Shown piece after piece: positions 37,342-46,406 of a stretch of 64,000 bases of DNA. This DNA comes from an uncultured Bacilli bacterium (lineage in GTDB: Bacteria; Bacillota_I; Bacilli_A; RF39; UBA660). A program made the translations under genes and the position numbers. Positions within the stretch are counted from its first letter, which is position 1. Every line of letters begins with the position of its first letter. The notes under the pieces were generated by a model. That model searched no databases and had not been told where the DNA came from. It saw nothing but the letters and a program-made list of their open reading frames with translations. The stretch spans positions 55,618 to 119,617 of the forward strand of contig CAKOHR010000004.1 of the NCBI GenBank assembly GCA_934085825.1. Reading direction: 5' to 3'.

Positions 37342-38109
37342 CTAAATTTGTTTGGTGCTTTCATATCTGTAATGCCCATCTTCATAACAAAATTTATGTT
37401 CATATTTTTTTAATTTATCTTTATAATCTTTAATATTTAGGTTCTCACTATAAGTTATATTATTATTTATGCTCTCACTTTGTCCTTCATTATCATAACA
37501 TAATTTAGTTGTTTTGTTGCATTTTAAGAAGTATTCAATTATTTTGATTGATTCATTTCCATTTTCCACGGTATAGCTTTCTAATCCTTTAAAGTATACT
37601 ATATTGGAATCATAACTATTATTTGCTTCATAAATATATATATAATTATAATCATCTTTTATTTTTGCACTCTTTGTTTCATCAATTTTAAAATCTATAA
37701 TATAATAGTTCGTTTTTCCAAATATATATTCCACTGTTTTTAAAAAATATTCTTTATCAATTTTATAAAGAAGTTTATATTCTTCCCCTACTAAATTTTC
37801 ATCTTCTTTGGTTATGCTTTCAAATTTAAAATTGTCAGTTCTTTCAATGTAATTGTAGGCAATTAATGACATATCTGTATAGTTTATATTAGTGTTAGAA
37901 ACATAGCTTCCCATATAAAATGTGGTATTATTATTTATATTTTTTTCAGGAAATAATTTGTATAGCTCATTAATTTCTGTTTCAGTAACTTCGGGGTATT
38001 CTGTTGTTATTTTTTTATCAAATTTGAATATTTTTGTAAATAAAAATACTATGAGTAATGCTGTTATAAATACAATAATATATAATACAGATTTTTTTCC
38101 ATTTTTCAT
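37342..38109 (-). CDS. Membrane-anchored extracellular protein of unknown function
   Basis: 255 residues from ATG at 38109 (GGTGATAAAA ahead); an ATG four codons upstream is less well placed. An N-terminal lysine pair is followed by a transmembrane helix (about residues 8-27) and an extracellular region rich in Tyr, Asn and Asp. A Cys pair near the C-terminus (CNKTTKLC) and another Cys (HKFCYEDG) may form disulfides. No family is recognised. It precedes the helical unknown gene by 20 bases, so the two probably form an operon. Confidence 0.65.
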   Translation of the reverse strand: MKNGKKSVLYIIVFITALLIVFLFTKIFKFDKKITTEYPEVTETEINELYKLFPEKNINNNTTFYMGSYVSNTNINYTDMSLIAYNYIERTDNFKFESITKEDENLVGEEYKLLYKIDKEYFLKTVEYIFGKTNYYIIDFKIDETKSAKIKDDYNYIYIYEANNSYDSNIVYFKGLESYTVENGNESIKIIEYFLKCNKTTKLCYDNEGQSESINNNITYSENLNIKDYKDKLKKYEHKFCYEDGHYRYESTKQI

Positions 38110-38159
38110 TTTTATCACCATTAAATTAATTTTATCATGAACAACTTATCATTACAAGA

Positions 38160-38180
38160 AAAAAAAGAAGATTACTCTTC
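38160..38180 (-). terminator. Terminator after the Asn/Pro-rich membrane protein
   Basis: Minus strand: GAAGA, GTAA loop, TCTTC, then eight T. It overlaps the stop codon of the gene at 38172. Confidence 0.75.
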
Positions 38181-39524
38181 ATTTTCTGTTTGAGTATAAC
38201 TTCTTATAAATGATGGCGTATATCCTTTTGAATCTTTGTATATTGTTTGAATGTCTTGGTATGCAGTTGGAAATTCTCCGCCATTTTCTGTTTTTAAAGT
38301 ATCTAAACTTAAATCAGTAGAAATTTCCAAAGTATATTTATTATCATTATATTTGGCTGTACCTGTTATACCATCAAATGTAATTGTACTTTCTTTATCT
38401 TTAACTACTTCATTATACGCTGCGGCACTTTCAAAAACGTACTTGTAATCACGACGTGCTACGCCTTGAAAAGCTAAAGTTTGATTTATTGGGAAAATAT
38501 CACTTATAGTCTTTTTAGCTTTATAATCCGTCAAATTTTCTTCTACACTTGTAAAGTTAGCGAATAAAGAAATTGGATCTGGTGTTACATATAATGTAGC
38601 GGTATAATTTGCTGTATTTCCAGCGTCATCTTTGGCTTCAATAACTATATCATATGGTCCTCCAGCAGTAGCTAAATATTCTTTTAACTTAGTTTCATCA
38701 GCAAAACTAGTTTTACAATTTGATGGATCTGTACAACTTTTAACAAAGTCTTCTACTACTGTGGTACTATTTAATGATTTAAATACTACATTTAAAGTTA
38801 CTTCGGGAGCTGTTTTATCACTTACTATTACTTTAGTAGTAAAACTTTCCTTTCCACATACTATAGTGGCTTCATATTCGCCTATTGTTGATGTATCAAC
38901 ATTTCTGGTATTGACACTGCAGGCACTGGCATCACCTTTATTTATTGTTGCATATTCTTTGATACCATCTGGTACTGATTCTCCTACACCTATACTTACA
39001 GTTTTAGGAGTAAGCTTTACCATATTATTACTAATACTTAAGAAATAATAAACACCAAATGCTACAGCCCCAATTAATACTATTATTAATATTACAAATA
39101 AAAATTTACTCATCGGCTTCTTTGGCTTTGTTTCATTATTTTGAGGTGGAACAATACCAATATTTTCCATTTTATTTGAATTTGTAAAGCCATTTATATT
39201 TCCGCTTGGTGTAAAACTATTATTAGCACCAACAGTATTACCAGTTAATGTTCCTTCTGTACCAGGTATTGGCCTTGCAACTGGTTCACTTGGTGTAACT
39301 GGGTCTAAACTTTCAACTGACGATGCCATATTTTGTGGATTATTAGGCATTTGCATCGGATTTGGTACACTATTTCCTACTACATTTGGTGTTGGTGTTG
39401 GATTTATATTATTTTGACCCATGTTAGGTACATTTTGAGCCATACCTAATGTAGTGGATCCTAAAGTTTCGCTATTTAGTCCATTATTTGTGCCATTATT
39501 TAAATTAGAATTTTGCCCATTCAT
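38172..39524 (-). CDS. Single-pass membrane protein with Asn/Pro-rich cytosolic tail and Ig-like ectodomain
   Basis: 450 residues. Residues 1-135 are low complexity (NGQNSNLNNGTNNGLN, repeated PNPMQMPNN type stretches) and should be disordered and cytosolic. A lysine-rich KPKKPMSKF then leads into a transmembrane helix (about 138-160). The ectodomain contains two beta-rich units (TPKTVSIGVGESVPDGI and DKTAPEVTLNVVFK, the latter typical of bacterial Ig-like domains). Function unknown; the architecture suggests a surface sensor or scaffold. Confidence 0.7.
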   Translation of the reverse strand: MNGQNSNLNNGTNNGLNSETLGSTTLGMAQNVPNMGQNNINPTPTPNVVGNSVPNPMQMPNNPQNMASSVESLDPVTPSEPVARPIPGTEGTLTGNTVGANNSFTPSGNINGFTNSNKMENIGIVPPQNNETKPKKPMSKFLFVILIIVLIGAVAFGVYYFLSISNNMVKLTPKTVSIGVGESVPDGIKEYATINKGDASACSVNTRNVDTSTIGEYEATIVCGKESFTTKVIVSDKTAPEVTLNVVFKSLNSTTVVEDFVKSCTDPSNCKTSFADETKLKEYLATAGGPYDIVIEAKDDAGNTANYTATLYVTPDPISLFANFTSVEENLTDYKAKKTISDIFPINQTLAFQGVARRDYKYVFESAAAYNEVVKDKESTITFDGITGTAKYNDNKYTLEISTDLSLDTLKTENGGEFPTAYQDIQTIYKDSKGYTPSFIRSYTQTENEE

Positions 39525-39589
39525 TTTATCAGCCCCTTATTTATTATATAAGTTATTATACATTGTTATATAGTTTTTTTCAAGTATTT

Positions 39590-40252
39590 TTAATCATTTG
39601 TAATATTACCATCACCAAAAACTGAAATCGTATCCCCTAAATATTTTGGCTTTGGTTTAAATATTGTTTTAACAAAATCCTTATTTCGTGCTAGTATTTC
39701 TCTTATTTCAAATTTTTTTGCATCTGAGTATGATCTTAAAGTGGATGATATACCATGAGCTTTCAATCCCAATTTTTGAGATATATATAAACTTCGATAT
39801 AAATGATACTCTTGAGTTACAATAAGTATATTATTAGTTAAAAATACATTTTTGGCTCTATAAATACTGTCATATGTTGAAAAACCTGCATGGTCCATAA
39901 AAATATCTTCACTTGGTATACCTTTATCTACTAAATAATTTTTCATGACATTTACTTCGTCATAGTATTTAGTTCCATGATCTCCACTTACTATTATTTT
40001 AGATGATGCTCCTTTTAAATATGCCTCATAGGCTGTATCAAGTCTATCTTTTAAAATCGGACTTGGCTTTCCATTTCTTAAACCAGCACCTAAAACCAAA
40101 ATGGCATCATAATCGTTACTTATATTGGTCATTTTGATTATGTCATGTTTTACACTCAATTTTACATAAAAATTTATTAATAAAATTGTTAATAAACCTA
40201 TAAATAGTAAAATTACTAAAATTATAATTACTTTTTTAAATATCTTCTGCAT
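39590..40252 (-). CDS. SanA/YdcF (DUF218) family membrane protein
   Basis: 220 residues from the ATG at 40252, which is directly behind GAGGAGAATAAAT; an upstream in-frame ATG overlaps that site. One N-terminal transmembrane helix (about 9-30) is followed by the DUF218 domain: DAILVLGAGLRNGKPSPILKDR, IIVSGDHG, NVMKNYLVDKGIP and DHAGFSTYDSIYRAK. In E. coli SanA affects envelope permeability to vancomycin; the biochemical activity is not established. A sparse AT-rich region separates it from the GT4 gene, which is divergent. Confidence 0.88.
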   Translation of the reverse strand: MQKIFKKVIIILVILLFIGLLTILLINFYVKLSVKHDIIKMTNISNDYDAILVLGAGLRNGKPSPILKDRLDTAYEAYLKGASSKIIVSGDHGTKYYDEVNVMKNYLVDKGIPSEDIFMDHAGFSTYDSIYRAKNVFLTNNILIVTQEYHLYRSLYISQKLGLKAHGISSTLRSYSDAKKFEIREILARNKDFVKTIFKPKPKYLGDTISVFGDGNITND

Positions 40253-40419
40253 ATTTATTCTCCTCATAACAATAATGTTACTCTTTTCTTTAATTTTACA
40301 TTTTTTTCTAATTTAAAACAACATATATCATTTAATTATTAAAAGTCGACACTTTTTAACATTTTATATACAAATTTAAAAAAATATATTATACTTATTG
40401 TATAGAAAACGAGGTAAAA

Positions 40420-41613
40420 ATGAAGATAGCTATATTTACAGATGCTTATGAACCCCATATATCTGGAGTTACTACAAGTATTAAAATGTTAAAAACTGCT
40501 CTTGAAAAAATGCACCATGTTGTTTATATTGTTACAGCAAATTTAGAGGGAAAAGGTTTTAAATATGATGAAGAAAATAGAATTGTGTACTTACCTGGTA
40601 TTAAAACTGGAATCTATCAAACTAAATTAACCGGGATTTATTCAAGTAAAGCGATGAAAATTATTAAAAGTTGGAATTTGGATGTAATACACTCTCAAAC
40701 TGAATTTGGAATTGGTTACTTTTCAAGAATCGTGGCTAAAAAACTTAATATACCAGTTGTTCATACTTATCATACTTTATATGAAGATTATGTTCATTAT
40801 GTAACTCATGGGCATTTTAATAATGTTGCTAAGAAGTTTGTTGTTAAAATGACTAAATATTATTGTGAAAAAAAGTGTAATGAACTTATTGTACCTACGG
40901 ATAAAATTAAAGAATTATTTGTTAATAAATATGATATAAAAAAATATATAAATGTTATTCCTACAGGTATAGATATAGATAAATTTAAAGTTACTTCAGA
41001 GATGAAAAAAAGAATTGATGAAATAAAGAAAAAATATAAAATAAAGGATACTGATTTTGTTATTGGTTCTGTAGGTAGAATTGCGCCTGAAAAAAGTTTT
41101 GATAAATTACTTTATAATATTAAAGATATGATTAAAGTAAATAACAATATTAAAGTAATGTTAGTTGGAGGTGGTCCTGATTTAGAAAATCTTCAAAAAT
41201 TGAGTAAAGAATTAAAACTAGATAATTATGTGATATTTACTGATAAGGTTGATTATGCAGTTGTACCAGCTTATTTTAATACTTTTGATGTTGTAGTTTC
41301 ATTTTCCACAACAGAAACTCAAGGTCTTACAATTATTGAAGGCTTGGCGGCTTCTAAACCTACGATATGCATTGATGATGAATCATTTAAAGCAATGATT
41401 GAACCAAATTATAATGGGTACTTATTTAAAAATAATGATGAATTTAAAGATTGTATTTTTAAACTTATGAATGATAATAAACTTTATAAGGAAATGTCTA
41501 TTAATGCTAGAAATAGTACTTATAAATATTCAAAAGAAGTATTTGCTTCAGATGTATTAAAAGTTTATCATAAAGCTATTAAAAACTCAAAGAATAATGA
41601 AGTCACTCTTTAG
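40420..41613 (+). CDS. Glycosyltransferase family 4, glycolipid-synthase type
   Basis: 397 residues. MKIAIFTDAYEPHISGVTTSI at the start, the HTYHTLYEDYVHY segment, IVPTDKIKELF, IPTGIDIDKF, GSVGRIAPEKSFDKLL and TETQGLTIIEGLAASKP are all hallmarks of GT4 enzymes such as diacylglycerol glucosyltransferases, which make the glycolipid anchor of lipoteichoic acid in Gram-positive bacteria. With two LtaS-like proteins in the window that role is attractive but inferred. No transmembrane helix: it is likely a peripheral membrane protein. The ribosome-binding site is CGAGGTAAAA. Confidence 0.87.
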   Translation: MKIAIFTDAYEPHISGVTTSIKMLKTALEKMHHVVYIVTANLEGKGFKYDEENRIVYLPGIKTGIYQTKLTGIYSSKAMKIIKSWNLDVIHSQTEFGIGYFSRIVAKKLNIPVVHTYHTLYEDYVHYVTHGHFNNVAKKFVVKMTKYYCEKKCNELIVPTDKIKELFVNKYDIKKYINVIPTGIDIDKFKVTSEMKKRIDEIKKKYKIKDTDFVIGSVGRIAPEKSFDKLLYNIKDMIKVNNNIKVMLVGGGPDLENLQKLSKELKLDNYVIFTDKVDYAVVPAYFNTFDVVVSFSTTETQGLTIIEGLAASKPTICIDDESFKAMIEPNYNGYLFKNNDEFKDCIFKLMNDNKLYKEMSINARNSTYKYSKEVFASDVLKVYHKAIKNSKNNEVTL

Positions 41614-41660
41614 GGTAGTTTTAGAACAAAACTTAAATTTCTAACGAAATTCAAGTAGCA

Positions 41661-41680
41661 GTGTTACCTCACGGTAACAC
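41661..41680. repeat. Hairpin at the right end of the tnpB remnant
   Basis: GTGTTACC, TCAC, GGTAACAC: perfect 8-bp stem, 10 bases past the tnpB stop. IS200/IS605-type elements carry end hairpins here and the TnpB guide RNA (omega RNA) 3' end maps to this side. Confidence 0.55.
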
Positions 41681-41689
41681 TTTTCTGTT

Positions 41690-42347
41690 TCACTGAAAAC
41701 CAAGGCTTCTTAAGCAGACCAACTTCGGATGGTCGCCACCATAATATTTTTATCTATTTTGTTCTTATTTATATTATACATTATATTTTCACTTGCGTTT
41801 ATATCTCTATCATGTTCAAATCCACATCTTGAACATATCCATTTTCTTACGCTTAAATTTTTTACTACTTCATTTTTATAATCACATCTATTGCAAAGTT
41901 AGCTACTTGGATAATATTTATTTATATTAATTACTTTTTTTACCTAACCAATCTACTTTGTATTTTAATGCGCTAAGGTAATCTTTGATTGTTACCTTAT
42001 TTAAGTGTTTGGCTATACTATGGACTTGATACATACTTTTGACATCTAATGTTTCTACTGCTACGATGTCATTTTCTTTTAATATTTTATTTGCAAGTTT
42101 ATATATCATATGTTTTCTGACATTTTATATCTATTCTTACTTCCAGGTTTACATCTATCCACTTCTTTAAGCCTTTTTTTTCTTTCTTTAAATCAGTAAG
42201 TTCCTTTAACTCATCATAAGCACTTAATTTAATTTTGTTTTCTTCATATTTTTCTTTTCTTTCTGATAAGAATTTATTGAAAACAAATCTCGTGCATCCA
42301 AAAGTTTTATCTATCATTACATTTTGCTCACTATTTGGATAAATCTT
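41690..42347 (-). pseudogene. tnpB: Decayed IS605-type tnpB (transposon-encoded RNA-guided nuclease)
   Basis: Remnants in three frames. N-terminus IYPNSEQNVMIDKTFGCTRF through NKFLSERKEKYEENK; then a join that loses over 100 residues (GSKNRYK survives in a third frame); then the RuvC-like part RKHMIYKLANKILKEN with VETLDVKSM; then a nonsense codon (AAA to TAA) within PSS-x-LCNRC; then zinc ribbon CNRC and CSRCGFEHDRDINASENI; finally YGGDHPKLVCLRSLGF in another frame. No tnpA is seen. The element is dead. Confidence 0.85.
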
Positions 42348-42423
42348 TTAATTGAATTACACCATATGTTCGGCCACATATCAAAATTTAATTTTACAAA
42401 ATTTGGATGTCTTTCTTATTATA

Positions 42424-42467
42424 TAAGAAAAAATCAAGGATGAGCTCACTTCGCTCGTCCTTGATTT
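42424..42467 (-). terminator. Terminator after the FN3 surface protein
   Basis: Minus strand: 15-bp stem with one G-T pair, AATCAAGGA-CGAGC against GCTCA-TCCTTGATT, then TTTTTTC. Confidence 0.85.
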
Positions 42468-42488
42468 TCTTACACAAGTTTTTTATTA

Positions 42489-44540
42489 TTAACTAGATGC
42501 TGTGTTGGAAGTCGGGTTAGGAGTAGGTTGAGGAGTAACTGGTGTAGGGGCCGCTTCAACTAAAAGAGTTACAGTCATCGTACATGATAAACCATTTGCA
42601 AATGTTAATGTTATCTCACCTCCAGTTGTAGGACCTACATCTGTCATTGATCCAGGCAATGTTACTGTTTGATTGCTATTTGGAACATATTCAAATTCAG
42701 GAGTATTATCATATTTTATCTTGTATACGGGAGAATTATCAGAAATGGTATAGTAATCAAAGAAATACTCTACAGGATAGTTTGTGACTGTTAAAGGTGT
42801 TGCATCATATGTTTTACTAATTGTTGGGTTTTGACAAGTTAATATTGGTTTTTCACTAGTTGTAACTGTTGTTGAATATATGGTTGATTGTTTACCATTA
42901 CTATCTGCTACTTTTACTTTTATATAATAAGTAGCACTACTTGTTAAATCACTAAATGTATAACTACTTGATGTACTTTCTGTATAGTTACTTCCATCAT
43001 CTTTTGAATAATAATATTTATTTACAGTACCAGTTCCATTTTGGGTTTCTACATTAATTGTAATACTGTTAAAAGTATTTGTTGTATTAACCGTTGTTAT
43101 TGATGGTAATATATATGCATCTGTTGTGGCTGTTAATGTGTATTCATTAGATGTTCTACCTATAGTGTCTGCTACTTTTACTTTTATCGTATGAGTTGTA
43201 TTTTCAGATAGTCCTGTAAATGTATATGATTGAGAACCTTCTATATAATCTTTTCCATCTATTGAATAGTAATATTTGGATATGTTGTTTGTTCCTTTAA
43301 TAGCTTCAGTTGTTATACTTATTTGATTATATTTTGTCGTTGCTTCTGCTTTTGTTACACTTGGTAATATATATATTTCTGTTGCAATTGTTTCATAATA
43401 TTCTGTTGAAAAAAATCCTTGACTATCTTCTACTTTTATTTTTATTTTATATTCTGTTGTGTCTGTTAAATTACTAAATATGTATGTATTTGATGTACTT
43501 TCTTCATATGTTGCGCCATTATCTTTGGAATAATAATATTTTACAATGTCATTATCCCCTTTGGTTGCACTAACACTTAATGTTACACTATCATATGTTG
43601 TGCTATGAGTTACACTATTTATTTTGGGAGCATGGTACTCTTTTGTTGTTGACTGTGTTTGATATATGTTACTCTTGACTCCATTTTTATCTATGACATA
43701 ACAAAATATATCATATAATGTATTTGCTTCCAAATTGGTAAAGGTATAATCTGTATTTTTTGTTTCTGTATATACTATATCTGTCTCAGTACTAGAAGCT
43801 TTTTTGATTCCAAATAAGTATGTTGCTATTTCTGATGTTCCAGCTATTACATTTGGAGCAACATTAATAGTATTATAAGATATTGTTGGTGTTAAATTAT
43901 TGATTTTTGCTAATTCATAACTACTCATTTTGTCTTTTGTCATATATAGTTTTGCAGATAAAGATTTATTTTGATTTTTGATTTGATTGGTTTCTAAGTT
44001 TACAAACGTTACTTCTACATTCCATTCTTGCGTAGTTGTATTTCCTCTAGTTGCTTCAATATCATAATCTGCAACTATTAAAAAGCCACCGGTTCGGGTT
44101 GTAATATCAAAACCATTTTCTGTATTAACTAGCCCAGTTATATTTTCTACTTTATTACCGTTTGGGTCTGTTATATTTAATAATATTTCTGGCTTAGCAT
44201 CACTTGTTGTATATTCAAAATCATTATTTTCTATTATTAGATATATATTATATCTTCCTGTTGATTTTGCTATTTTTGAAGAATTTGTAGCTTTAAATAT
44301 TGCTTGTGCTGTTGTTTTAGTACTAATATTACCAGCTTCTTTGCCAAAATTAAACTGATTTATACTTAAATTTATTTCATTACCCATTTTAAATGTTAAT
44401 TCATCAACTGTAGATGCTGAAATTTGTAAATCTGTTGAACTACTCAAATTTCCTCCAATTTTTAAATATGCATATGTTACTCCTAGTATTAAAACACTTA
44501 ATAAACAAACCATTATAGTTACTTTTTTATTTTTCTTCAT
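42489..44540 (-). CDS. Large secreted protein, SipW-type signal, four fibronectin-III-like repeats
   Basis: 683 residues from the ATG at 44540 (AAAGGAATGATTAGAATT ahead). N-terminal hydrophobic segment with GVTYAYL, the SipW-type signal form. A TasA-like beta domain (about 30-230) is followed by four repeats of 85-90 residues with the pattern SKYYYSxDxGxxYxES, SYTFSxLxxxTTYxIKVKVxDSxG, which matches fibronectin type III. The C-terminus is proline and threonine rich (PTPVTPQPTPNPTS) and lacks a sorting signal. Likely a surface adhesin or matrix protein. Thr and Ser content is high. Confidence 0.78.
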   Translation of the reverse strand: MKKNKKVTIMVCLLSVLILGVTYAYLKIGGNLSSSTDLQISASTVDELTFKMGNEINLSINQFNFGKEAGNISTKTTAQAIFKATNSSKIAKSTGRYNIYLIIENNDFEYTTSDAKPEILLNITDPNGNKVENITGLVNTENGFDITTRTGGFLIVADYDIEATRGNTTTQEWNVEVTFVNLETNQIKNQNKSLSAKLYMTKDKMSSYELAKINNLTPTISYNTINVAPNVIAGTSEIATYLFGIKKASSTETDIVYTETKNTDYTFTNLEANTLYDIFCYVIDKNGVKSNIYQTQSTTKEYHAPKINSVTHSTTYDSVTLSVSATKGDNDIVKYYYSKDNGATYEESTSNTYIFSNLTDTTEYKIKIKVEDSQGFFSTEYYETIATEIYILPSVTKAEATTKYNQISITTEAIKGTNNISKYYYSIDGKDYIEGSQSYTFTGLSENTTHTIKVKVADTIGRTSNEYTLTATTDAYILPSITTVNTTNTFNSITINVETQNGTGTVNKYYYSKDDGSNYTESTSSSYTFSDLTSSATYYIKVKVADSNGKQSTIYSTTVTTSEKPILTCQNPTISKTYDATPLTVTNYPVEYFFDYYTISDNSPVYKIKYDNTPEFEYVPNSNQTVTLPGSMTDVGPTTGGEITLTFANGLSCTMTVTLLVEAAPTPVTPQPTPNPTSNTASS

Positions 44541-44605
44541 AATTCTAATCATTCCTTTCCACTTCACTTGATTCGTTCAAGCCACATTTTAAAAAGAAGA
44601 CATTT

Positions 44606-44719
44606 ATGTTAAAGACTATTTATACTAATGTTGATGGTATTGATGTTCACAAAAATGTAATTATTTTACATTTTATCAAACTAAATCGTTTTCAACCTTC
44701 TCCTTTACTATTACAATAA
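44606..44719 (+). pseudogene. 5' remnant of an IS110-family transposase
   Basis: A 37-codon open frame starting MLKTIYTNVDGIDVHKNVII. The GIDVHK motif is the first DEDD-type element of IS110 family transposases, which are guided by a bridge RNA encoded in the element's end. The frame ends soon after and nothing else of the element can be identified. Short match, so moderate confidence. Confidence 0.45.
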
Positions 44720-44740
44720 GTATAGCAAAAAGGGCAAAGA

Positions 44741-44790
44741 AAAACAACCATATTTTTATTTCAATTTTAGGGTATTAATGTGGTTGTTTT
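44741..44790. terminator. Hairpin between sufS and the IS110 scrap
   Basis: AAAACAACCA and TGGTTGTTTT form a 10-bp stem with a 30-base loop and flanking T/A runs. It could end transcription of sufS on the minus strand. Confidence 0.5.
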
Positions 44791-44801
44791 TCTTAAAATT
44801 A

Positions 44802-45998
44802 TTAAATCATTTCTTCTTCTATTTTTTGCTTATTCTTTAAAAGATCTACTAGTTCATCAATTTCTTTTTCAGTATTATAGAAATATAAACTAACACGTAG
44901 TGAATTTGTAACACCAGTAGCATTTTTAAGAATTTTAGCACAATGATTACCTGCTCTTACACAAATATTATATTTGTTTAAAAAGTATGCTACATCTTGA
45001 CTAAATATACCATCAACATTAAATGCAACTATTCCACTATCAGCTTCTAAATTAATTATGTCTATGTGATTAAATGGCATTAATTTTTCGATTAAATAGT
45101 CTCTTAGATGTAACTCTCTTTCATGAATTTTATCAATGCCTATCTTGTTAATATATTTTACTGCTTCACCAAGTCCTATAACTCCAGCTATATTCGGAGT
45201 TCCAGCTTCTAACCTAGTTGGTAAATCTTTAAAATACATAGTATCAACGGTGTCAAAAGATTCATTCATTCCTCCACCTAAATTTACTGGTTCTAGTTCT
45301 TCTAAAAGTTCTTTTTTACCATATAATACTCCTACTCCAGTTGGTCCCAACATTTTATGTCCTGAAAAAGTTAAAAAGTCAATGTCTAAGTCTTGAACAT
45401 CAGTTTTAATGTGTGGTACACTTTGAGCTCCATCAACTACTACAAATATGTCATGTTCATGAGCTAGCTTTGTAATTTCTTTAATTGGTCTAATGTCACC
45501 AACTACATTCGTTATTCCAGCTAAAGCTATAACTTTAGTATTTGGAGTAATACTTTTCTTAACATTATCCATTGTAACGTGCAGTGATTCATCTAAAGGT
45601 ATAAAGTTAACTATTGCTCCATTATCTTTGGATAATCTGAACCATGGCATAACATTTGATGCATGTTCACTTGTTGTAATTAATATCTCATCACCTGGTT
45701 CTAATAAATTTCCAAAAAAACCATTTGCTATCATATTTAATGAATCTGTTGCTCCACTTGTAAATACTACTTCTTCTTTTGATCTAGCATTTATAAAGTT
45801 CTTTACCTCCTCACGTGCTTTTTCATACTCTACATCAACTTTAAATGATATGTCATAATCCCCGCGATGAGCATTTGCACTATATTTTTCATAATACTCA
45901 GTCATTTTATCTATCACACATTTGGGTTTTAAACTAGTTGCACCGTTATCTAAATATATTATATCTTCATTTAACATGGGAAAATCTTCTCTAAACAT
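44802..45998 (-). CDS. sufS: Cysteine desulfurase, SufS family
   Basis: 398 residues. MFREDFPMLNEDIIYLDNGATSLKP starts with the SufS-type N-terminus. Pyridoxal-phosphate site features follow: SEHASNVMPW, VDGAQSVPH, SGHKMLGPTGVGVLY (the Lys forms the Schiff base) and RAGNHCAKILKN (the Cys carries the persulfide). It moves sulfur from cysteine for iron-sulfur cluster assembly. No other suf gene is present; it seems monocistronic. GAGGTAATAAT precedes the start and an extended -10 (TGCTATAAT) lies about 55 bases upstream. Confidence 0.95.
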   Translation of the reverse strand: MFREDFPMLNEDIIYLDNGATSLKPKCVIDKMTEYYEKYSANAHRGDYDISFKVDVEYEKAREEVKNFINARSKEEVVFTSGATDSLNMIANGFFGNLLEPGDEILITTSEHASNVMPWFRLSKDNGAIVNFIPLDESLHVTMDNVKKSITPNTKVIALAGITNVVGDIRPIKEITKLAHEHDIFVVVDGAQSVPHIKTDVQDLDIDFLTFSGHKMLGPTGVGVLYGKKELLEELEPVNLGGGMNESFDTVDTMYFKDLPTRLEAGTPNIAGVIGLGEAVKYINKIGIDKIHERELHLRDYLIEKLMPFNHIDIINLEADSGIVAFNVDGIFSQDVAYFLNKYNICVRAGNHCAKILKNATGVTNSLRVSLYFYNTEKEIDELVDLLKNKQKIEEEMI

Positions 45999-46050
45999 AT
46001 TATTACCTCATTTCTTTTCTACTATAATTTATTCCCTTTGAAAAAAGCTA

Positions 46051-46056
46051 ATTATA
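46051..46056 (-). promoter_or_regulatory. Extended -10 promoter of sufS
   Basis: TATAAT with upstream TTTTGC on the minus strand. No good -35 element is seen. Confidence 0.4.
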
Positions 46057-46132
46057 GCAAAAGCCTTGTCCAGCTTTTTTATTTATTATTTTTCCTAAGG
46101 AAATTTATATACATATTATAGAACAAACTTTC

Positions 46133-46158
46133 AAAAAAAACTAGAGTAAGCTCTATAG
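46133..46158 (-). terminator. Terminator on the minus strand, downstream of DUF3800
   Basis: CTATAGAG, CTTA, CTCTAG, then eight T. It could close the DUF3800 transcript or a leader-like RNA between 46160 and 46280. Confidence 0.6.
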
Positions 46159-46259
46159 TTTCGTTTTCAAGTTCTATTATTGTAGAAATCTTTTTACATA
46201 TTATGCTTTGCTGCAGGAACAACATATCATAGTTATCTTAATTTGTCTATAGTTTTTTA

Positions 46260-46288
46260 TTGACAAATAGCCACATATAATGTATTAT
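46260..46288 (+). promoter_or_regulatory. Strong promoter of an intergenic small RNA
   Basis: TTGACA (46260-46265), 17-base spacer, TATTAT (46283-46288). No open reading frame follows; both neighbouring genes run the other way. Confidence 0.7.
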
Positions 46289-46294
46289 TATTTT

Positions 46295-46406
46295 ACCGGA
46301 GAATAATATTCTTGTCAGGTCGATAGTTAGATTATGATTTTTTAAATTAAGCGTGCTTTGTGTACGCCATACTAACTGGGAAAAGGCTACGTAAGTAGCT
46401 TTTTTT
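46295..46406 (+). ncRNA. Putative small RNA of about 110 nt
   Basis: Starts below a strong promoter and ends in GGCTAC, GTAA, GTAGC with seven T (terminator at 46385-46406). Between them, AGTTAG (46325-46330) pairs with CTAACT (46372-46377), enclosing a GCGT/ACGC hairpin, and a short CCGG/CTGG pairing is possible outside. It does not match SRP RNA, 6S RNA, tmRNA, RNase P or a T-box by eye. The function is unknown. The terminator overlaps the stop codon of the convergent DUF3800 gene, so it may act on that gene. Confidence 0.6.

Noticed and set aside
41690..42347. Functional tnpB made from two short adjacent open frames
   Set aside because: The pieces lack over 100 residues of the RuvC-containing core and include a nonsense codon and frame changes.
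45999..46259. RNase P RNA, 6S RNA or tmRNA in the sufS-DUF3800 gap
   Set aside because: None of the signature sequences of these RNAs could be found, and the gap is too short for tmRNA or RNase P once the promoter is taken into account.
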